From Gelidibacter maritimus (GTDB taxonomy: Bacteria > Bacteroidota > Bacteroidia > Flavobacteriales > Flavobacteriaceae), in NCBI RefSeq assembly GCF_014062315.1, contig NZ_JACGLT010000009.1, positions 1-64,000 of the forward strand: DNA of 64,000 bases, given 5' to 3'. Shown one piece after another: positions 17,111 to 25,854 of the stretch. The first letter of the stretch is position 1. Every line of letters begins with the position of its first letter. The notes under the pieces were generated by a model, which saw nothing but the letters and a program-made list of their open reading frames with translations, made no database searches and had not been told where the DNA came from. A program made the translations under genes and the position numbers.

Positions 17111-17132
17111 AACTGATCCTTATTTTTACAAA

Positions 17133-17303
17133 ATGGAAAACAAAAACTCTAATGACCAAATATCACGTAAAGAAGCGCTGCACCGTATGGGCAAATACGC
17201 TGCATTAACCGCTGTGGGCACTTTTATTATATTGAATCCAAAAAAGGCTCATGCGAGTTCTCCCCCTTGTACTGGCGGCGATCCATTTGACGATTGTCCT
17301 TAG
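17133..17303 (+). CDS. Small precursor-like peptide 2 (56 aa), Tat/leader-like N-terminus
   Basis: The frame reads MENKNSNDQISRKEALHRMG, then KYAALTAVGTFIILNPKKAH, then ASSPPCTGGDPFDDCP and TAG. It has the same numbering as peptide 1: S11-R12-K13-E14-A15-L16, R18-M-G-K-Y, hydrophobic core 23-34 and A39-x-A41. If cut after A41 it would leave a 15-mer with two Cys (C46, C55), three Asp and four Pro. The kinase ATG follows 2 nt after the stop, so the two are translationally coupled. Conserved leader plus short variable tail is the pattern of a modified or exported peptide. A truncated Tat-anchored protein would be the alternative. Confidence 0.78.
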   Translation: MENKNSNDQISRKEALHRMGKYAALTAVGTFIILNPKKAHASSPPCTGGDPFDDCP

Positions 17304-17305
17304 AT

Positions 17306-18445
17306 ATGAAAGTAAAACTATCTCCAAAACACCTTACCCAACTATCTCATAGTTGGATTTTATGGTTTGAAGCTTCCAATCAATACATTGTAGTCCCTGA
17401 CGCCTTGAAAACGCTCATGGACTCGTATTTAGCCGCTGCTAATGAAGATGATTTTGAGGAGCGCACAAATGGCTTGCTAGACCTTTCGCAACACGACACC
17501 GCCTCATATTACAATCAGCTAAGGGATGTATTGGTATCAGCCAATACACCTGTAGAAAATGATCTTCTGGAAAAGTCCAAAATTCCAACCGTTGAAAAAA
17601 CCAACTTGAAAGAAGTCTATGATTTTGGAGATCGGTCAATAGCCGTGAATTTTGGTTCGCATTACATCCAGAATTTAATTCACCCCCAGTGGGCGCATGC
17701 GACAATGTTGTCGGCGCAACTGCCCTCTACTACGTTTGACGTTTTCAATAAAGATCCGCATCTTTATTTATTCAAGGACAAACAATACATTGGTCATTAT
17801 TTGACAACTGACCATCATTTATTACAAGGTCAATTCGCCTTGCAAATTGTCAATACACTTTACGATAAAGAAGAATCCGATTGGATAGCTACTTTTCATG
17901 CCTCAACCGTATGCAACAATAAGGAAGCCATTATGATTATTGGCGATTCAGGAAAGGGAAAAAGTACGCTTTCAGCAGTACTGATGGCGAATGGTTTTGA
18001 TGTATTAGCAGACGATTTCACACCGCTATCAGCCAAAAACCAAGAATTGTACCGTTTTCCGTCAGGTATTTCGGTTAAACAAGGGTCGTTTAAAACTTTG
18101 GAGACCTTGTTTTCAAATTTCGAACAATTTCCAATTTACCAAAGCACTTCAAAGCAAGTGAAAATAAAGTATATCCCTCCCATTATAAATTTCGGCCAAG
18201 CCGCATCCCATTTTCCTTGTAAAAAGATAGTTCTGGTCAATTATGATGCGCAGGCAACATCAGAGATGAAAACCATCGGGATAGAAAAAGTTATGGAAAC
18301 CCTAATCCCCGACTCCTGGTTGTCTCCGTTGGCATCCAATGCCCAAGGTTTTTTAGATTGGCTTAAAGGGGTCTCGTGTTATGAGCTTATTTATGCCGAC
18401 AATGCCACTGCCGTTTCCGAATTCAAGAAGTTATTCAATTCATAA
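17306..18445 (+). CDS. HPr-kinase-like P-loop kinase (HprK-related)
   Basis: This 379-aa protein has a Walker A loop GDSGKGKST (residues 213-221) and the HprK-like DVLADD segment (232-237) followed by a GISVKQGS-like strand, the core layout of HPr kinase/phosphorylase-related kinases. It lacks the N-terminal domain of true HprK. Residues 1-60 (LTQLSHSWILWFEASNQYIV) could be a PqqD/RRE-like peptide-binding domain, which is inference. The ATG at 17306 is chosen over the TTG at 17294 because the latter overlaps the peptide 2 stop. HprK-related kinases of this sort occur with PqqD-like and nucleotidyltransferase proteins, and in some lasso peptide clusters they phosphorylate the precursor. The neighbouring peptide is the obvious candidate substrate. 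Confidence 0.82.
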   Translation: MKVKLSPKHLTQLSHSWILWFEASNQYIVVPDALKTLMDSYLAAANEDDFEERTNGLLDLSQHDTASYYNQLRDVLVSANTPVENDLLEKSKIPTVEKTNLKEVYDFGDRSIAVNFGSHYIQNLIHPQWAHATMLSAQLPSTTFDVFNKDPHLYLFKDKQYIGHYLTTDHHLLQGQFALQIVNTLYDKEESDWIATFHASTVCNNKEAIMIIGDSGKGKSTLSAVLMANGFDVLADDFTPLSAKNQELYRFPSGISVKQGSFKTLETLFSNFEQFPIYQSTSKQVKIKYIPPIINFGQAASHFPCKKIVLVNYDAQATSEMKTIGIEKVMETLIPDSWLSPLASNAQGFLDWLKGVSCYELIYADNATAVSEFKKLFNS

Positions 18446-18504
18446 ACACTTAAAATTCCATCACGCTTTCATTACATTTGATGGCAACTTAACATTTTCA
18501 ACTA

Positions 18505-19551
18505 GTGACAAAGCGTCCCGTATATACCACCACGAAATTTATTGCAGACATCTTGAGTTTCACTGAGAATCAGGAGGCGCTCTCTCGACAAATGGAAGAG
18601 ACTTCCATAGATTGGGACCAGGTGGTGGTTATTGGTAGTAAACATTTAATGTTGCCTGCACTCTACTGTCGGTTAAAAGCGAAGAAGCTTATAGCTTTAA
18701 TTCCCGAAGATTTATCGGTTTATCTCAAGGAAATATCCCATATCAATAGAGGCAGAAATGAGGTCTTATTAACAGAAGCTCGTGAGATATCGGAGATTTT
18801 TAAAAAGGAAAACATAGACCATGTGTTTATTAAGGGGATAGCCCTGATTGCTGGTCATTCTTTTAAGGACCCCGCAGAACGCATGTTGACCGATATCGAT
18901 GTTTTAGTGGCCGAAAACCAACTGCAAAATGCTTTTGACCTCTTAACCAAATACGGATATACGGAAACGGTGACCGGTATTATTGAACGGATCAACCATC
19001 GACATTTACCGAGACAGGTCTCGCCCCAAAAGTTTGGCGCCATTGAGCTGCACAGCGAAATCTTACGTCATGAGCACAGACACTTAATTGTGAATGAGCA
19101 GGTACTAAAAAATAAACGCATAGTAAATGGGATCTGTATCCCATCCATAGAAGATGCCATCAAAATCAGTATCTTGGCGTTTCAAATTAATGACAAAGCC
19201 CAGCGTTACGTATATTTCGCATTTAAACCCATTTATGATTGTCTGGCAATAAATCTTACAAACAAACCCGTCGTAATCGAAAATTTATCTGGTCAAAAAC
19301 ATTCCCAATCATTTTTAGCCATAGCTAGCGTGTTTTTTAAAGAGATGACCCCTATAAAATCGTCTAATTACTCTAAGCTTCTAAGACATTATTTTACGCT
19401 AAGCTTACGCTACCCGATTTTAAGAAAAGTGGTATATTCCATCACAAATATATTAGTGAACATTTATGTGCGATTAAATTTATTGCTGTATAACAAAAGT
19501 TATAGAAGACATCTTTTAAAAAACAAAATAGGACTTAAGTTTATCAAATGA
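18505..19551 (+). CDS. Nucleotidyltransferase-family protein (NTP_transf_5-like)
   Basis: This 348-aa protein begins at a GTG at 18505; the only upstream in-frame ATG is followed by TAA. Residues 105-136 carry HVFIKGIALIAGHSF then RMLTDIDVLVAE, the KG...R-x-x-x-D-I-D-V-L-V signature of the uncharacterised nucleotidyltransferase family found with HprK-related kinases; D130 and D132 would bind metal. The middle contains a His-rich stretch (RINHRHLPRQVSP, ELHSEILRHEHRH), and the C-terminus is basic with a possible amphipathic or membrane-associated segment. It starts 60 nt after the kinase. It probably modifies the same substrate, but no activity is established here. Confidence 0.78.
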   Translation: MTKRPVYTTTKFIADILSFTENQEALSRQMEETSIDWDQVVVIGSKHLMLPALYCRLKAKKLIALIPEDLSVYLKEISHINRGRNEVLLTEAREISEIFKKENIDHVFIKGIALIAGHSFKDPAERMLTDIDVLVAENQLQNAFDLLTKYGYTETVTGIIERINHRHLPRQVSPQKFGAIELHSEILRHEHRHLIVNEQVLKNKRIVNGICIPSIEDAIKISILAFQINDKAQRYVYFAFKPIYDCLAINLTNKPVVIENLSGQKHSQSFLAIASVFFKEMTPIKSSNYSKLLRHYFTLSLRYPILRKVVYSITNILVNIYVRLNLLLYNKSYRRHLLKNKIGLKFIK

Positions 19552-19574
19552 GCTAAAAAACTTAGTTGCAATGC

Positions 19575-19605
19575 TTGGAGTATTAGAAGGAAAGGATTAC
19601 TTTTG
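19575..19605 (+). promoter_or_regulatory. Full Bacteroidota promoter (TTG-N20-TACTTTTG)
   Basis: TTG at 19575-19577 and TACTTTTG at 19598-19605 are separated by 20 nt, the canonical -33/-7 arrangement. The TTG inside the -7 box at 19603 is therefore not a start codon, and the ATG at 19621 is used with a very short leader. Confidence 0.75.
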
Positions 19606-19620
19606 TCCCAAAGCCTTTTT

Positions 19621-20181
19621 ATGAAAAAGATTCTTATTTGTCTGTTTATATCAGTTATTGGGGTAACTGCTAACGCCCAAAGATTTTACAGTTTTGAACA
19701 AAATTGGAAAGCTAGTGTTGGTTTGAATACAGTTGGAAGTTTGAATACGGAAAATCCCTTTAAAAGATTGGGCGACTACGCTTTCCGATTCCCACTTGCC
19801 GTTGCTATTGAGCATCAATGGGATAAAGAATTTGCTGCAGAATTTGATATCAGTCTTAATGGCTATAAAACTGGAGACCCTATCAATAACGGGACAGCAC
19901 CGGAAAATCTTACCTATTTCTCTACAAATGCTAATTTTAAATGGTATTTCACAGATTATCTTTTTGATTCTCCACGAATTGACTTGTTTTTAAGTGGAGG
20001 CTTGGGACTGCTTTATGTGGACGACTTAACATCCACAATTAATATAGGCCCTGGCATACAATATTGGTTTAATCAAGACGTTGGAATACGATTCCAGTCA
20101 ACATCTAAGTTTGCACTGGATAAGAAGTTGTACGCCAATAACCACTTCCAACATTCCTTAATGATGATGTTCCGCCTGTAA
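19621..20181 (+). CDS. Small outer-membrane beta-barrel protein
   Basis: The 186-aa protein has a signal peptide (MKKILICLFISVIGVTANAQ) and alternating hydrophobic/polar strands (AFRFPLAVAIEHQWDK, FAAEFDISLNGYK, FKWYFTDYLF, RIDLFLSGGLGLLYV, IGPGIQYWFNQDVGIRFQ), ending MMMFRL with a C-terminal aromatic-x-hydrophobic pattern. This is the OmpA/OmpX-like porin-fold family common in Flavobacteriia. It has its own promoter, so its link to the upstream kinase module is only positional. Confidence 0.8.
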   Translation: MKKILICLFISVIGVTANAQRFYSFEQNWKASVGLNTVGSLNTENPFKRLGDYAFRFPLAVAIEHQWDKEFAAEFDISLNGYKTGDPINNGTAPENLTYFSTNANFKWYFTDYLFDSPRIDLFLSGGLGLLYVDDLTSTINIGPGIQYWFNQDVGIRFQSTSKFALDKKLYANNHFQHSLMMMFRL

Positions 20182-20229
20182 TTTTTCAACCTTAGTTTAT
20201 TAATACGCTGCAAACCTAAAGTTGAGCAT

Positions 20230-21051
20230 CTACTTGGTCAGATTATAGATTTCAGGAAATTGCAGTTTCAATTCCTGTGGAGTTTCTATAAATGTTTCCA
20301 AGAGCACCGCTATAAACTCATAAGCGTTGGTATAGGCGTAGGCTCTAAAGTAATCGGAAGCAATGAGTTCTTTTCTGAGGGTTTCATCTTTTGATAATAA
20401 ACCCATAAGCGCTTTAAACGTATCGGAAAAAATGGTGGCACTCACATCGTTTTGTTTAATGCTGTTGAGATGAATGGCATGGGCAAATTCATGAATGCCC
20501 AAATTTACATTATCATCGCCGTAGGTATAGCCTTTTACAAAATGCTTCCAGGATAGCACCAACGATTTAAACTTCGGATTGAATTCGCCTTTGTGGTAGG
20601 CCTCATTCTGCGGGGAATAAAAAACATCCGGATAAATAAAAATCCGCTCCATTAGGGCAATTTTATAGTCTCTAAATCCAAAAGTCAGCATTACCCCCGT
20701 GGCCGCTATCAACACTTTCATCTCGTCAGTAACCACCAAATTCTCCCGACCGATAATTTTTTTCCTGATTATAAATTGTGCGACGCGATGCTCAAAATGC
20801 TTTTTTTGGTTTGGTGACAGTTTATTATAAAACGGAAATTGAGTTTGGAGAATTGACCGGTGCCGTGCGTTAAGCCTTTTGAGGTAAAAAGGATAATAAA
20901 CAAAAAATGGCCTCTTTCGCAAAAGCACATATACCAACTCCAGCGCCCTGAAACCATAAAAAAGCAAGAGGCTTACAATTAGGAAAATAAGCACGCCTAG
21001 GATGATCTGCCCCTCTGTTGAAATTTCATTAATTATAAATAATGCTGACAC
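20230..21051 (-). CDS. MtfA-like zinc metallopeptidase (M90) with membrane anchor
   Basis: The 273-aa protein has an N-terminal membrane segment (about residues 14-38, GQIILGVLIFLIVSLLLFYG) followed by a soluble MtfA domain. The zinc motif H-E-F-A-H (LGIHEFAHAIHL, near residue 185) is intact, and Glu residues in the C-terminal YEFIAVLLETFIETP helix can supply the third ligand. E. coli MtfA is a peptidase that also binds the Mlc repressor; no Mlc homologue is seen here. The start is GTG at 21051. The gene faces the plus-strand neighbours and stands alone. Confidence 0.85.
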   Translation of the reverse strand: MSALFIINEISTEGQIILGVLIFLIVSLLLFYGFRALELVYVLLRKRPFFVYYPFYLKRLNARHRSILQTQFPFYNKLSPNQKKHFEHRVAQFIIRKKIIGRENLVVTDEMKVLIAATGVMLTFGFRDYKIALMERIFIYPDVFYSPQNEAYHKGEFNPKFKSLVLSWKHFVKGYTYGDDNVNLGIHEFAHAIHLNSIKQNDVSATIFSDTFKALMGLLSKDETLRKELIASDYFRAYAYTNAYEFIAVLLETFIETPQELKLQFPEIYNLTK

Positions 21052-21283
21052 AATGCAAATAACGCCAATCGAAAGCAGATAGCACCGCGTATTTCATATT
21101 TCAACGTTTTTTTCGATAAACGGCAGATGCGTTATCATAGGCAAGGAAAGCTTGCTCGAAATTTTATATAGAGAGACCGATTAAAATCAGAACCAACATA
21201 TAGTATGAACAGACCACCATCGGTATTAAAACTTCCAAAATGTAATTCATAATATTTTACTTCAATCCTCTGAATTAAAACTG

Positions 21284-21291
21284 TAAATTTG
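21284..21291 (+). promoter_or_regulatory. Promoter -7 box (TAAATTTG) for the Crp/Fnr gene
   Basis: TAAATTTG matches TAnnTTTG and lies 52 nt before the ATG at 21344. No -33 box is apparent. Confidence 0.45.
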
Positions 21292-21343
21292 AGTCAGCTG
21301 AAAACAGCATACCATTGTCTCAAATAAATTGGTCAGATAGAAT

Positions 21344-21937
21344 ATGGATCCTCTCAAACTAATTACATACCTGAGTTCAAACTTGGAAGTTGATGCACAG
21401 GATCTTTTACCGATTGTAGAAAACTGCACGATTAAAAAGGTTGAGAAAGACATGTTTTTATTAAGGGAAGATGAATATTGTAAGCATACATTCTTCGTTG
21501 AAAACGGACTGTTAAGACAATATGCCATTGATAGTAAAGGTAAAGAACACACAATTTCTTTTGCTCCTGAGAATTGGTTTGTATCCGATAGAGAAAGTGC
21601 TTATTTTGACGAATCCTCCGCTTATTATATTCAAGCCTTAGAACACAGCAAAGTCATATTAATTGATGAGGGTTTCATCGCTAAGCTTTCAGAGAAAATT
21701 CCGGCATTTATTGATTTTAACAACAAACTACTTCATAATCACATTCGGCATTTGCAGAATCGGATCCATATGTTATTGAGTGCTAGTGCAGAGGAACGTT
21801 ACCTCGAATTCATTGAAATGTACCCCGACATTCTTTTACGCGTTCCGCAAATTATGGTCGCCTCCTATTTGGGCATTACCCCCGAAAGCCTAAGCCGCGT
21901 CCGCAAAGAATTGGCTCGAAAAAACTTCAGAAGTTAG
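21344..21937 (+). CDS. Crp/Fnr family transcriptional regulator
   Basis: At 197 aa it has a cyclic-nucleotide-binding-like beta-barrel in residues about 20-115 (DMFLLREDEYCKHTFFVENG, AKLSEKIPAF) and a long dimerisation helix. The short C-terminal HTH is VPQIMVASYLGITPESLSRV (about residues 168-187). The barrel lacks the classical cAMP-binding Arg-Ser pair and there is no Cys cluster for an FeS centre, so its signal is unknown. It precedes a run of stress-type genes (YceI, pirin, FMN reductase), which may be its targets, as is common in flavobacterial genomes. Confidence 0.88.
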   Translation: MDPLKLITYLSSNLEVDAQDLLPIVENCTIKKVEKDMFLLREDEYCKHTFFVENGLLRQYAIDSKGKEHTISFAPENWFVSDRESAYFDESSAYYIQALEHSKVILIDEGFIAKLSEKIPAFIDFNNKLLHNHIRHLQNRIHMLLSASAEERYLEFIEMYPDILLRVPQIMVASYLGITPESLSRVRKELARKNFRS

Positions 21938-22334
21938 CACCTCCCCACGCTGCCGCAACAAGAAATAGTGTTGCTCTTCCTTTAATTAATGAATATAAAG
22001 TCTTGACCAAATTTCCATCTTGAACGTCTGTACTTTTTAGTTCATACAAAATTAAAAGTTTGTGAAGCATTGATTCTATTGGTGACAATTAGGAACCTTT
22101 AGGATAAGTAGCCTGCATCTGTAAAAGCCACTGTAATCAGATCACTAACCTATTATATAAAGCACTACATCAATAGTTTGAGCTTCACTCTGTTCACTTC
22201 TTATCATACATCAATGTACAGGAAGCTATAGTACTGTATTTTTGTATTAAATAAAGAAACCTTAGGGACCGCAAGCATAAGGCTATAGAACCCAATGGTG
22301 GGAATTAAATGTTTAACCAATAAATAATAACATA
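21938..22334 (+). promoter_or_regulatory. Intergenic region with promoter for yceI
   Basis: No gene is supported in this 397-bp stretch. It contains TATTTTTG (22237-22244), a TAnnTTTG -7 box, giving a leader of about 85 nt to the YceI start. The leader includes CATAAGGCTATAG (22276-22288), which also occurs upstream of the rhodanese genes. Weak GCAACA/TGTTGC arms near 21954-21975 may end the Crp transcript. Confidence 0.4.
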
Positions 22335-22859
22335 ATGCAAACAACAGAAAAAACAAATTGGAAAGTAGATCCGACACATTCAGAAATTGAGTTTAAAGTG
22401 AAACACATGATGATTTCAACGGTAACTGGTAGCTTCAGTGAATTTGACGCCGCTATTGAAGCTGCTGATGACACTTTTAAAGATGCACAGTTCAGTTTCA
22501 ACGCTAAAATTGACTCCATCAGTACTAAAAACGACGATAGAGACACACATTTAAAATCGGATGATTTTTTTAATGCTGAGAAATATCCTGAACTTAAGTT
22601 CAAGTCAAAATCTTTTGATGGCGAGAAAATGGTTGGCGATTTAACCATTAGAGACATTACGAAAGAGATCACGCTTGATGTTGATTTCAATGGCATTGCT
22701 GAAGATCCGTACGGACAGACTAAAGCCGGATTTGAAGCCGAAGGAAGCATCAACCGTAAAGACTTTAACTTGAGCTGGAATGCAGTCACTGAAGCGGGTA
22801 GTATCGTGGTTAGTGATAAAGTACGATTGATTGCGAATCTGCAATTCACCAAACAATAA
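22335..22859 (+). CDS. YceI family protein
   Basis: A 174-aa single-domain protein with the YceI opening NWKVDPTHSEIEFKVKHMMI and the closing GSINRKDFNLSWNAVTEAGS. YceI proteins form a lipocalin-like barrel that binds isoprenoid-type lipids and are often induced by stress. There is no signal peptide, so this version is probably cytosolic, unlike E. coli YceI. A hairpin follows before the pirin gene. Confidence 0.92.
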   Translation: MQTTEKTNWKVDPTHSEIEFKVKHMMISTVTGSFSEFDAAIEAADDTFKDAQFSFNAKIDSISTKNDDRDTHLKSDDFFNAEKYPELKFKSKSFDGEKMVGDLTIRDITKEITLDVDFNGIAEDPYGQTKAGFEAEGSINRKDFNLSWNAVTEAGSIVVSDKVRLIANLQFTKQ

Positions 22860-22876
22860 TAGGTATTAAAACACCA

Positions 22877-22934
22877 GTCACCTTGAGCGTTGTCGGAAGG
22901 CAAAATATAGCGTTTCGACTGCGTTCAAGGTGAC
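22877..22934. repeat. Inverted repeat GTCACCTTGAGCG ... CGTTCAAGGTGAC
   Basis: Two 13-nt arms (one G-T pair) flank a 32-nt spacer containing a GTCGGAAGG/TTTCGACTG segment. It is related to the CACCCTGA...GTCGAAGG element at 4787. It sits between yceI and the pirin gene and could attenuate readthrough; there is only a weak T-tract. Confidence 0.6.
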
Positions 22935-23049
22935 ATTTTATACCATATGACAGTTTAGACGTTGGATATGAACTCTTAAAACCATAAACAACGGAGAATT
23001 ATAACCCATTCCTGGGGATAACATATATTAAATTTTAAATGCCCAAGCA

Positions 23050-23928
23050 ATGAAAACAAAAACAGTAGAATTAGTAGCAAGCCCACGCGAGCCACATTTT
23101 GTTGGCGACGGCTTTAGGGTACATAACTTTATACCGAGCAACTTTAAAATGGATATGCAACGGATGGATCCTTTTATTATGTTGGATTATAACTCCACCT
23201 ATAAATTTCCACCTTCCGATAAGCCCAAAGGCGTCGGCGTTCATCCACATAAAGGTTTTGAGACGGTAACAATTGCCTATAAAGGTAAAGTGGCCCATCA
23301 TGATAGCAGCGGTGGTGGCGGTGTAATTGGCGAAGGAGATATCCAATGGATGACTGCAGCTAAAGGTATTTTGCATAAAGAATACCACGAAGCCGAATGG
23401 AGCAAAACCGGTGGCGACTTCCAAATGGTACAGCTATGGATCAACCTTCCCGCAAAGGATAAAAAGAGCAACCCCAAATATCAAGCCATAACCTATGAAA
23501 CTATTGAACGGCACAACTTGCCGGATAATTCCGGTACTATTGAAGTGATTGCAGGGGAATATAAAGGCACACACGGCTCAGCCTCCACTTTTACACCAGT
23601 ACATATGTTCAATGCTAAATTAAAAAAAGGTGGAAAGGCCGATTTTCAGTTTCCTGCAACATACAACACGCTCCTTCTGGTTATTGAAGGAAATATTATT
23701 GTGAATGGAACAGACAAAACTCCAACAGACCATTTGGCACTCATGACCAACGACGGTGAAAACTTTGAAATTGAAGCCAATGATGATGCTGTAGTTTTAG
23801 TATTAAGTGGCGCACCAATCAATGAGCCCATTGCTGCACAAGGTCCTTTTGTAATGAATACCAGACAAGAACTAATGGAAGCCTTCAACGATTTTAACTT
23901 AGGGAAGTTTGGTTATTTAGAAGATTAA
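23050..23928 (+). CDS. Pirin family protein
   Basis: At 292 aa this is a bicupin. The N-terminal cupin carries the metal motif HPHKGFETVTIAYKGKVAHH and ends with MTAAKGILHKEYHEAEW, both diagnostic of pirins. Several bacterial pirins have quercetin dioxygenase activity or act as redox-linked regulators. The expected His and Glu ligands are visible (HPHKGFE, H in ILHKEYHE). The gene is in a run of same-strand stress genes, starting 190 bp after yceI. Confidence 0.93.
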   Translation: MKTKTVELVASPREPHFVGDGFRVHNFIPSNFKMDMQRMDPFIMLDYNSTYKFPPSDKPKGVGVHPHKGFETVTIAYKGKVAHHDSSGGGGVIGEGDIQWMTAAKGILHKEYHEAEWSKTGGDFQMVQLWINLPAKDKKSNPKYQAITYETIERHNLPDNSGTIEVIAGEYKGTHGSASTFTPVHMFNAKLKKGGKADFQFPATYNTLLLVIEGNIIVNGTDKTPTDHLALMTNDGENFEIEANDDAVVLVLSGAPINEPIAAQGPFVMNTRQELMEAFNDFNLGKFGYLED

Positions 23929-24001
23929 TGATCCCGACTCTATCCTAAAATCAGTCGCATAAACCTCATCATAAATAACGAATATCAATAAATAATAATA
24001 G

Positions 24002-24580
24002 ATGACCTATCAACTCAAAATCATCATTGGCAGCACGAGACCATCACGCAAAGGGCCAATTGTTGCCGATTGGTTTTTAAAAATTGCGCAGCAACACCCC
24101 AATTTTGAAGTAGAACTCCTCGACTTAAAGGAAATAAACCTTCCATTTATGGACGAACCCGAACATCCTCGGCTGCAGAAATACACCAAAGCCCATACTA
24201 AAAAGTGGAGTAACACCATTGACAGTGCTGACGCTTTCGTGATCGTGACCCCCGAATATAATTATGGATACCCGGCCACATTAAAAAATGCACTGGATTA
24301 TTTATCTGCAGAATGGAATGAAAAGCCTATGGCATTTGTAAGTTACGGTGGGGTTTCCGGAGGCACGAGAGCGGTTCAAGATTTAAAGTTGCCCGTAACC
24401 ACTTTAGGGATGATGCCCATACCCCAAGCCGTAAACATTCCTTTTTTTACGCAGTTTATAAATGAGAATAATGTTTTTGAAGCGAACCCTCCTTTAGAAA
24501 GATCGGCAACGGCGATGCTAAATTCACTACAGAGATGGACAAAAGCCTTAAAAAATATGCGTGAAAATCACGTAGAATGA
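24002..24580 (+). CDS. NAD(P)H-dependent FMN reductase
   Basis: This 192-aa flavodoxin-fold protein has the phosphate-binding loop GSTRPSRKGP (residues about 10-19), the flavin-ring contact TPEYNYGYPATLKNALDYLS and YGGVSGGTRAVQDLK, the standard signature of the YieF/ChrR/NADPH-dependent FMN reductase family. It reduces flavins or quinones or azo compounds with NAD(P)H in the cytosol. Position after pirin fits a redox-stress role. Confidence 0.93.
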   Translation: MTYQLKIIIGSTRPSRKGPIVADWFLKIAQQHPNFEVELLDLKEINLPFMDEPEHPRLQKYTKAHTKKWSNTIDSADAFVIVTPEYNYGYPATLKNALDYLSAEWNEKPMAFVSYGGVSGGTRAVQDLKLPVTTLGMMPIPQAVNIPFFTQFINENNVFEANPPLERSATAMLNSLQRWTKALKNMRENHVE

Positions 24581-24733
24581 TTAACTTAAGGCGATGAACG
24601 CGGCCGGAATGGATTGTTAGGGCATCAAACAAACATTGCACGTTCACTAAAACCAATACTACAGAGGATAAAACCGCTAAGCATTTTCAGGAATTAAAAT
24701 ATTTAAATGAATACTCATTAAATTAAAAGAATC

Positions 24734-25663
24734 ATGGAAAATCAACATAAACTACCCGTTCTACCTTACAAAAAATACGTGCAGGAAAAAATGACCTTGC
24801 ACTTATTTTTACAAATTATCGGGAAGATTCGCCTAAAAATGACACCAAGAAAAAACCATTGGTGGTACATCACGGAGTATATTGACACGAAAGGATTTTC
24901 AACACATCCCATTCCCTATAATTCGGGAGCAGACCAATTTGAGATCTGTATAAATGTCCAAAAACATCAATTGGAAGTCCATACCAGTCAAGGTGATTTC
25001 GAGTCCTTCCCGCTGCATGATAAACTTACGGTGGCCGATTTCTATAAAAAGCTGATGAATATATTGGAAACACTCAATATTTCAGTGTCCATTGTTGATA
25101 TGCCTTTTGATCTTGACATTGACAAACCTTTTTCTAAGATTACAGAATACCATCATTATAACGAAGATTACACCAAGAATCTATGGAGAACAATGTTATG
25201 GATAGCCAATGTTTTTAAGGCCTTTAGCGGTCGTTTTTATGGTAAAACCTGTCCCGTTCATCTGTATTGGCATTCTTTTGACTTAGTAGTCACCCGATTC
25301 AATGGTAACGAAGCGCCACCGATGCCAGAGGATGCACGCCTATCAGACAAAGATGCCTATACACACGAGTGCATAAGTTTTGGCTTCTGGCCAGGTGATG
25401 AGAATGTCCCGGAACCGGCATTCTATTCCTATACTTACCCTTCACCCGATGGTATTGATAAAGAATCGATAAAGCCGGCTTCAGCTGAATGGGTTGACAG
25501 CAACGGCAGCCCGATGGCTCTCTTGAAATACAACAGCTTATTGGAATCCGAAAACCCAAGACAGGACTTACTCGATTTCTTAGAATCGACTTACCAAGCG
25601 GGAGCCAAAAAAGCGAATTGGGATATTGATAAATTTAGAGTCCCAGATTTGGAGGATCTGTAA
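24734..25663 (+). CDS. DUF5996 family protein
   Basis: The 309-aa sequence matches what I recall of the DUF5996 family: an aromatic-rich protein with KNHWWYITEYIDTKGFSTHP near the N-terminus, VSIVDMPFDLDIDKPF in the middle, and PVHLYWHSFDLVVTRFNG followed by SFGFWPGDENVPEPAFYSYT. Length is typical. There is no signal peptide or known catalytic motif. Function unknown. It lies between the FMN reductase and a small GNAT protein on the same strand. Confidence 0.8.
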   Translation: MENQHKLPVLPYKKYVQEKMTLHLFLQIIGKIRLKMTPRKNHWWYITEYIDTKGFSTHPIPYNSGADQFEICINVQKHQLEVHTSQGDFESFPLHDKLTVADFYKKLMNILETLNISVSIVDMPFDLDIDKPFSKITEYHHYNEDYTKNLWRTMLWIANVFKAFSGRFYGKTCPVHLYWHSFDLVVTRFNGNEAPPMPEDARLSDKDAYTHECISFGFWPGDENVPEPAFYSYTYPSPDGIDKESIKPASAEWVDSNGSPMALLKYNSLLESENPRQDLLDFLESTYQAGAKKANWDIDKFRVPDLEDL

Positions 25664-25854
25664 CTCATCATAACAAAACAAAAGATTTACAAACGGTTAC
25701 TATAAACCACTCCACATAAATCCTCTTGTTTCTCCATAAAAGGAATCAAGATGATTTCTACAATTTCTCGCTTTAGGGAGAGGAAAAAATGGTAAAAATC
25801 AGCTTAATTTGATATTGGCTGATTAGTTATTACAAACTTTAACGACATCAATTT

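Noticed and set aside
17294-17305. TTG start for the kinase
   Set aside because: It overlaps the end of the peptide 2 gene; the ATG at 17306 directly follows the peptide stop and is the better choice.
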